A DNA stretch of 48,356 bases from a virus, in IMG/VR virus record IMGVR_UViG_3300027907_000006, positions 1-48,356 of that record. One strand, written 5' to 3'. Shown piece by piece: positions 47,592-48,356 of this stretch. Made by a program: the position numbers and the translations under genes. The notes below the pieces were generated by a model, which was not told the origin of the DNA, did not search any database, and saw only the letters and a list, made by a program, of their open reading frames with translations. Each line of letters begins with the position of its first letter. The first letter of the stretch is position 1.

Positions 47592-48356
47592 CTACTGCCC
47601 GTATTGCGGCGGCATCGGCACCATTGGCGGACGACCCACTCCACCCATTCCCGGAAGCGCCGGGGCAACCCCTTGCGGCTGAATGTCGGGACCTTGCGCG
47701 TTCATTGCGCCTTCTGATCCTTGCTGCGTGGGGTCTTCCGCGCCGGGTCCGCCGGGCTGCGGCGGCGGCGCGTTGTTGAGCGCTTGGATCGAGGGGATGT
47801 TCGCGGTGAACGCCTCAGTGATGTCGATGGAATCATCAATCGCTTCAATGAGCTTCTGGCCGAGCCACTGTGGATTGACGCCCGGAATCTGCATCAAGAA
47901 CGGCACGAGCTGTTGCAGCGCCTGCTGACGCTGGACCTTGTTCGGCCGGCCATTGGAGCCTGCGACGATTTCCAAGTACATCTCGGACTGAATCTGCTCG
48001 CGGTTCATCTGCGGCCAGATAGCGCCGGGGCCGGCGATCTGCTGCACGGTCTGCGGGTCGAGATTGGCGAGCATGATCTGCGAAGCGTCGCCCGCGAGCA
48101 CGGACAGGAAGTCATTGAGCTGATCCGCTTCCGCTTCGAGCGCGGCGGTGCGCGCCTGTTCGGCGGTGGCGACAGCCGTCGCCGTGTCGCCGGAGCTGCC
48201 GCCGAACGAGGGTTCGGCCATGCCCACGGTCTTGTACACGTCGTCCATGATTCCCTGTGATTCGTACAGGTTTGGGTCCACGCCAATTTTTGGCAGCGGC
48301 TGAATCAGGTCGAGCACCTTGTTGCCCGGCATCATGCCGTCGAGTTCGACAACGGC
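47592..48356 (-). CDS. Portal protein, C-terminal part
   Basis: This is the continuation of the portal gene that begins at 1438 and crosses the circular join. It includes the C-terminal ~210 residues with GMAEPSFGGSSGDTATAVATAEQ, a helical region, and a Pro/Gly/Met-rich tail (PALPGMGGVGRPPMVPMPPQ). It stops 9 bases before the 28-bp palindrome. Bases 48230-48356 duplicate 1-127. Confidence 0.8.
   Translation of the reverse strand, partial: AVVELDGMMPGNKVLDLIQPLPKIGVDPNLYESQGIMDDVYKTVGMAEPSFGGSSGDTATAVATAEQARTAALEAEADQLNDFLSVLAGDASQIMLANLDPQTVQQIAGPGAIWPQMNREQIQSEMYLEIVAGSNGRPNKVQRQQALQQLVPFLMQIPGVNPQWLGQKLIEAIDDSIDITEAFTANIPSIQALNNAPPPQPGGPGAEDPTQQGSEGAMNAQGPDIQPQGVAPALPGMGGVGRPPMVPMPPQYGQ
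48230..48356. repeat. Terminal direct repeat, right copy
   Basis: Identical to 1-127; see the left copy. Collapsing the two gives a circular genome of 48,229 bp. Confidence 0.95.

Noticed and set aside
1-48356. CRISPR array or diversity-generating retroelement
   Set aside because: No regularly spaced repeats, no reverse transcriptase and no template/variable repeat pair near the fibre or spike were seen.

Overview
This window is a complete, circularly assembled genome of a temperate tailed phage that infects a Gram-negative, probably proteobacterial, host. The first 127 bases (1-127) recur exactly as the last 127 (48230-48356), so the contig closes on itself with a unique length of 48,229 bp, and the portal gene runs across the join. 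The set of portal, scaffold, capsid, tail-tube adaptor and nozzle proteins, internal virion proteins and one giant polyvalent protein, with no tape measure or contractile-tail genes, points to a podovirus. Temperate lifestyle is inferred from a tyrosine integrase and an XRE-type repressor. I cannot name the host.

Layout. (1) A leftward late operon begins at a divergent control region (about 14034-14334). It contains a putative small terminase, a string of small genes, a MerR-like regulator, a pectate-lyase-like tailspike, a cluster of overlapping small genes, a 1054-residue tail fibre with a self-processing S74 chaperone domain, a small lipoprotein and the large terminase. It then crosses the contig join through portal, scaffold, major capsid, adaptor, nozzle and internal virion proteins to a 2802-residue polyvalent protein (ddrB/ParB-like domain plus an HEXXH zincin-like domain). 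It ends with two related virion-type proteins and a two-helix holin-like protein. (2) Rightward from 14335 to 18821 lies an accessory operon of twelve small unknown genes. (3) At 18942-22260 are a leftward gene and a tRNA, the integrase, an excisionase-like protein and the repressor. (4) Rightward from 22586 to 29404 is an early operon: Cro-like protein, YqaJ exonuclease, winged-helix protein, zinc-ribbon/J-domain protein, VRR-NUC nuclease, RecT, ParB-like protein, a protein with an SSB-type acidic tail, and several small regulators.

The most striking part is the 14.3-18.8 kb operon. Its cistrons are separated by RNA structures instead of plain spacers: three type I hammerhead ribozymes with every core position intact (16727-16775, 17319-17367, 17855-17904), two copies of another hairpin with base-pair covariation (15110-15147, 16030-16070), and further hairpins. 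Stop codons of the upstream genes lie inside the ribozymes, and downstream genes share an almost invariant ribosome-binding leader (ACAGGAGCTGA). This suggests a polycistronic RNA that cuts itself into units under control of translation. No endolysin, replication helicase, primase or polymerase was recognised.
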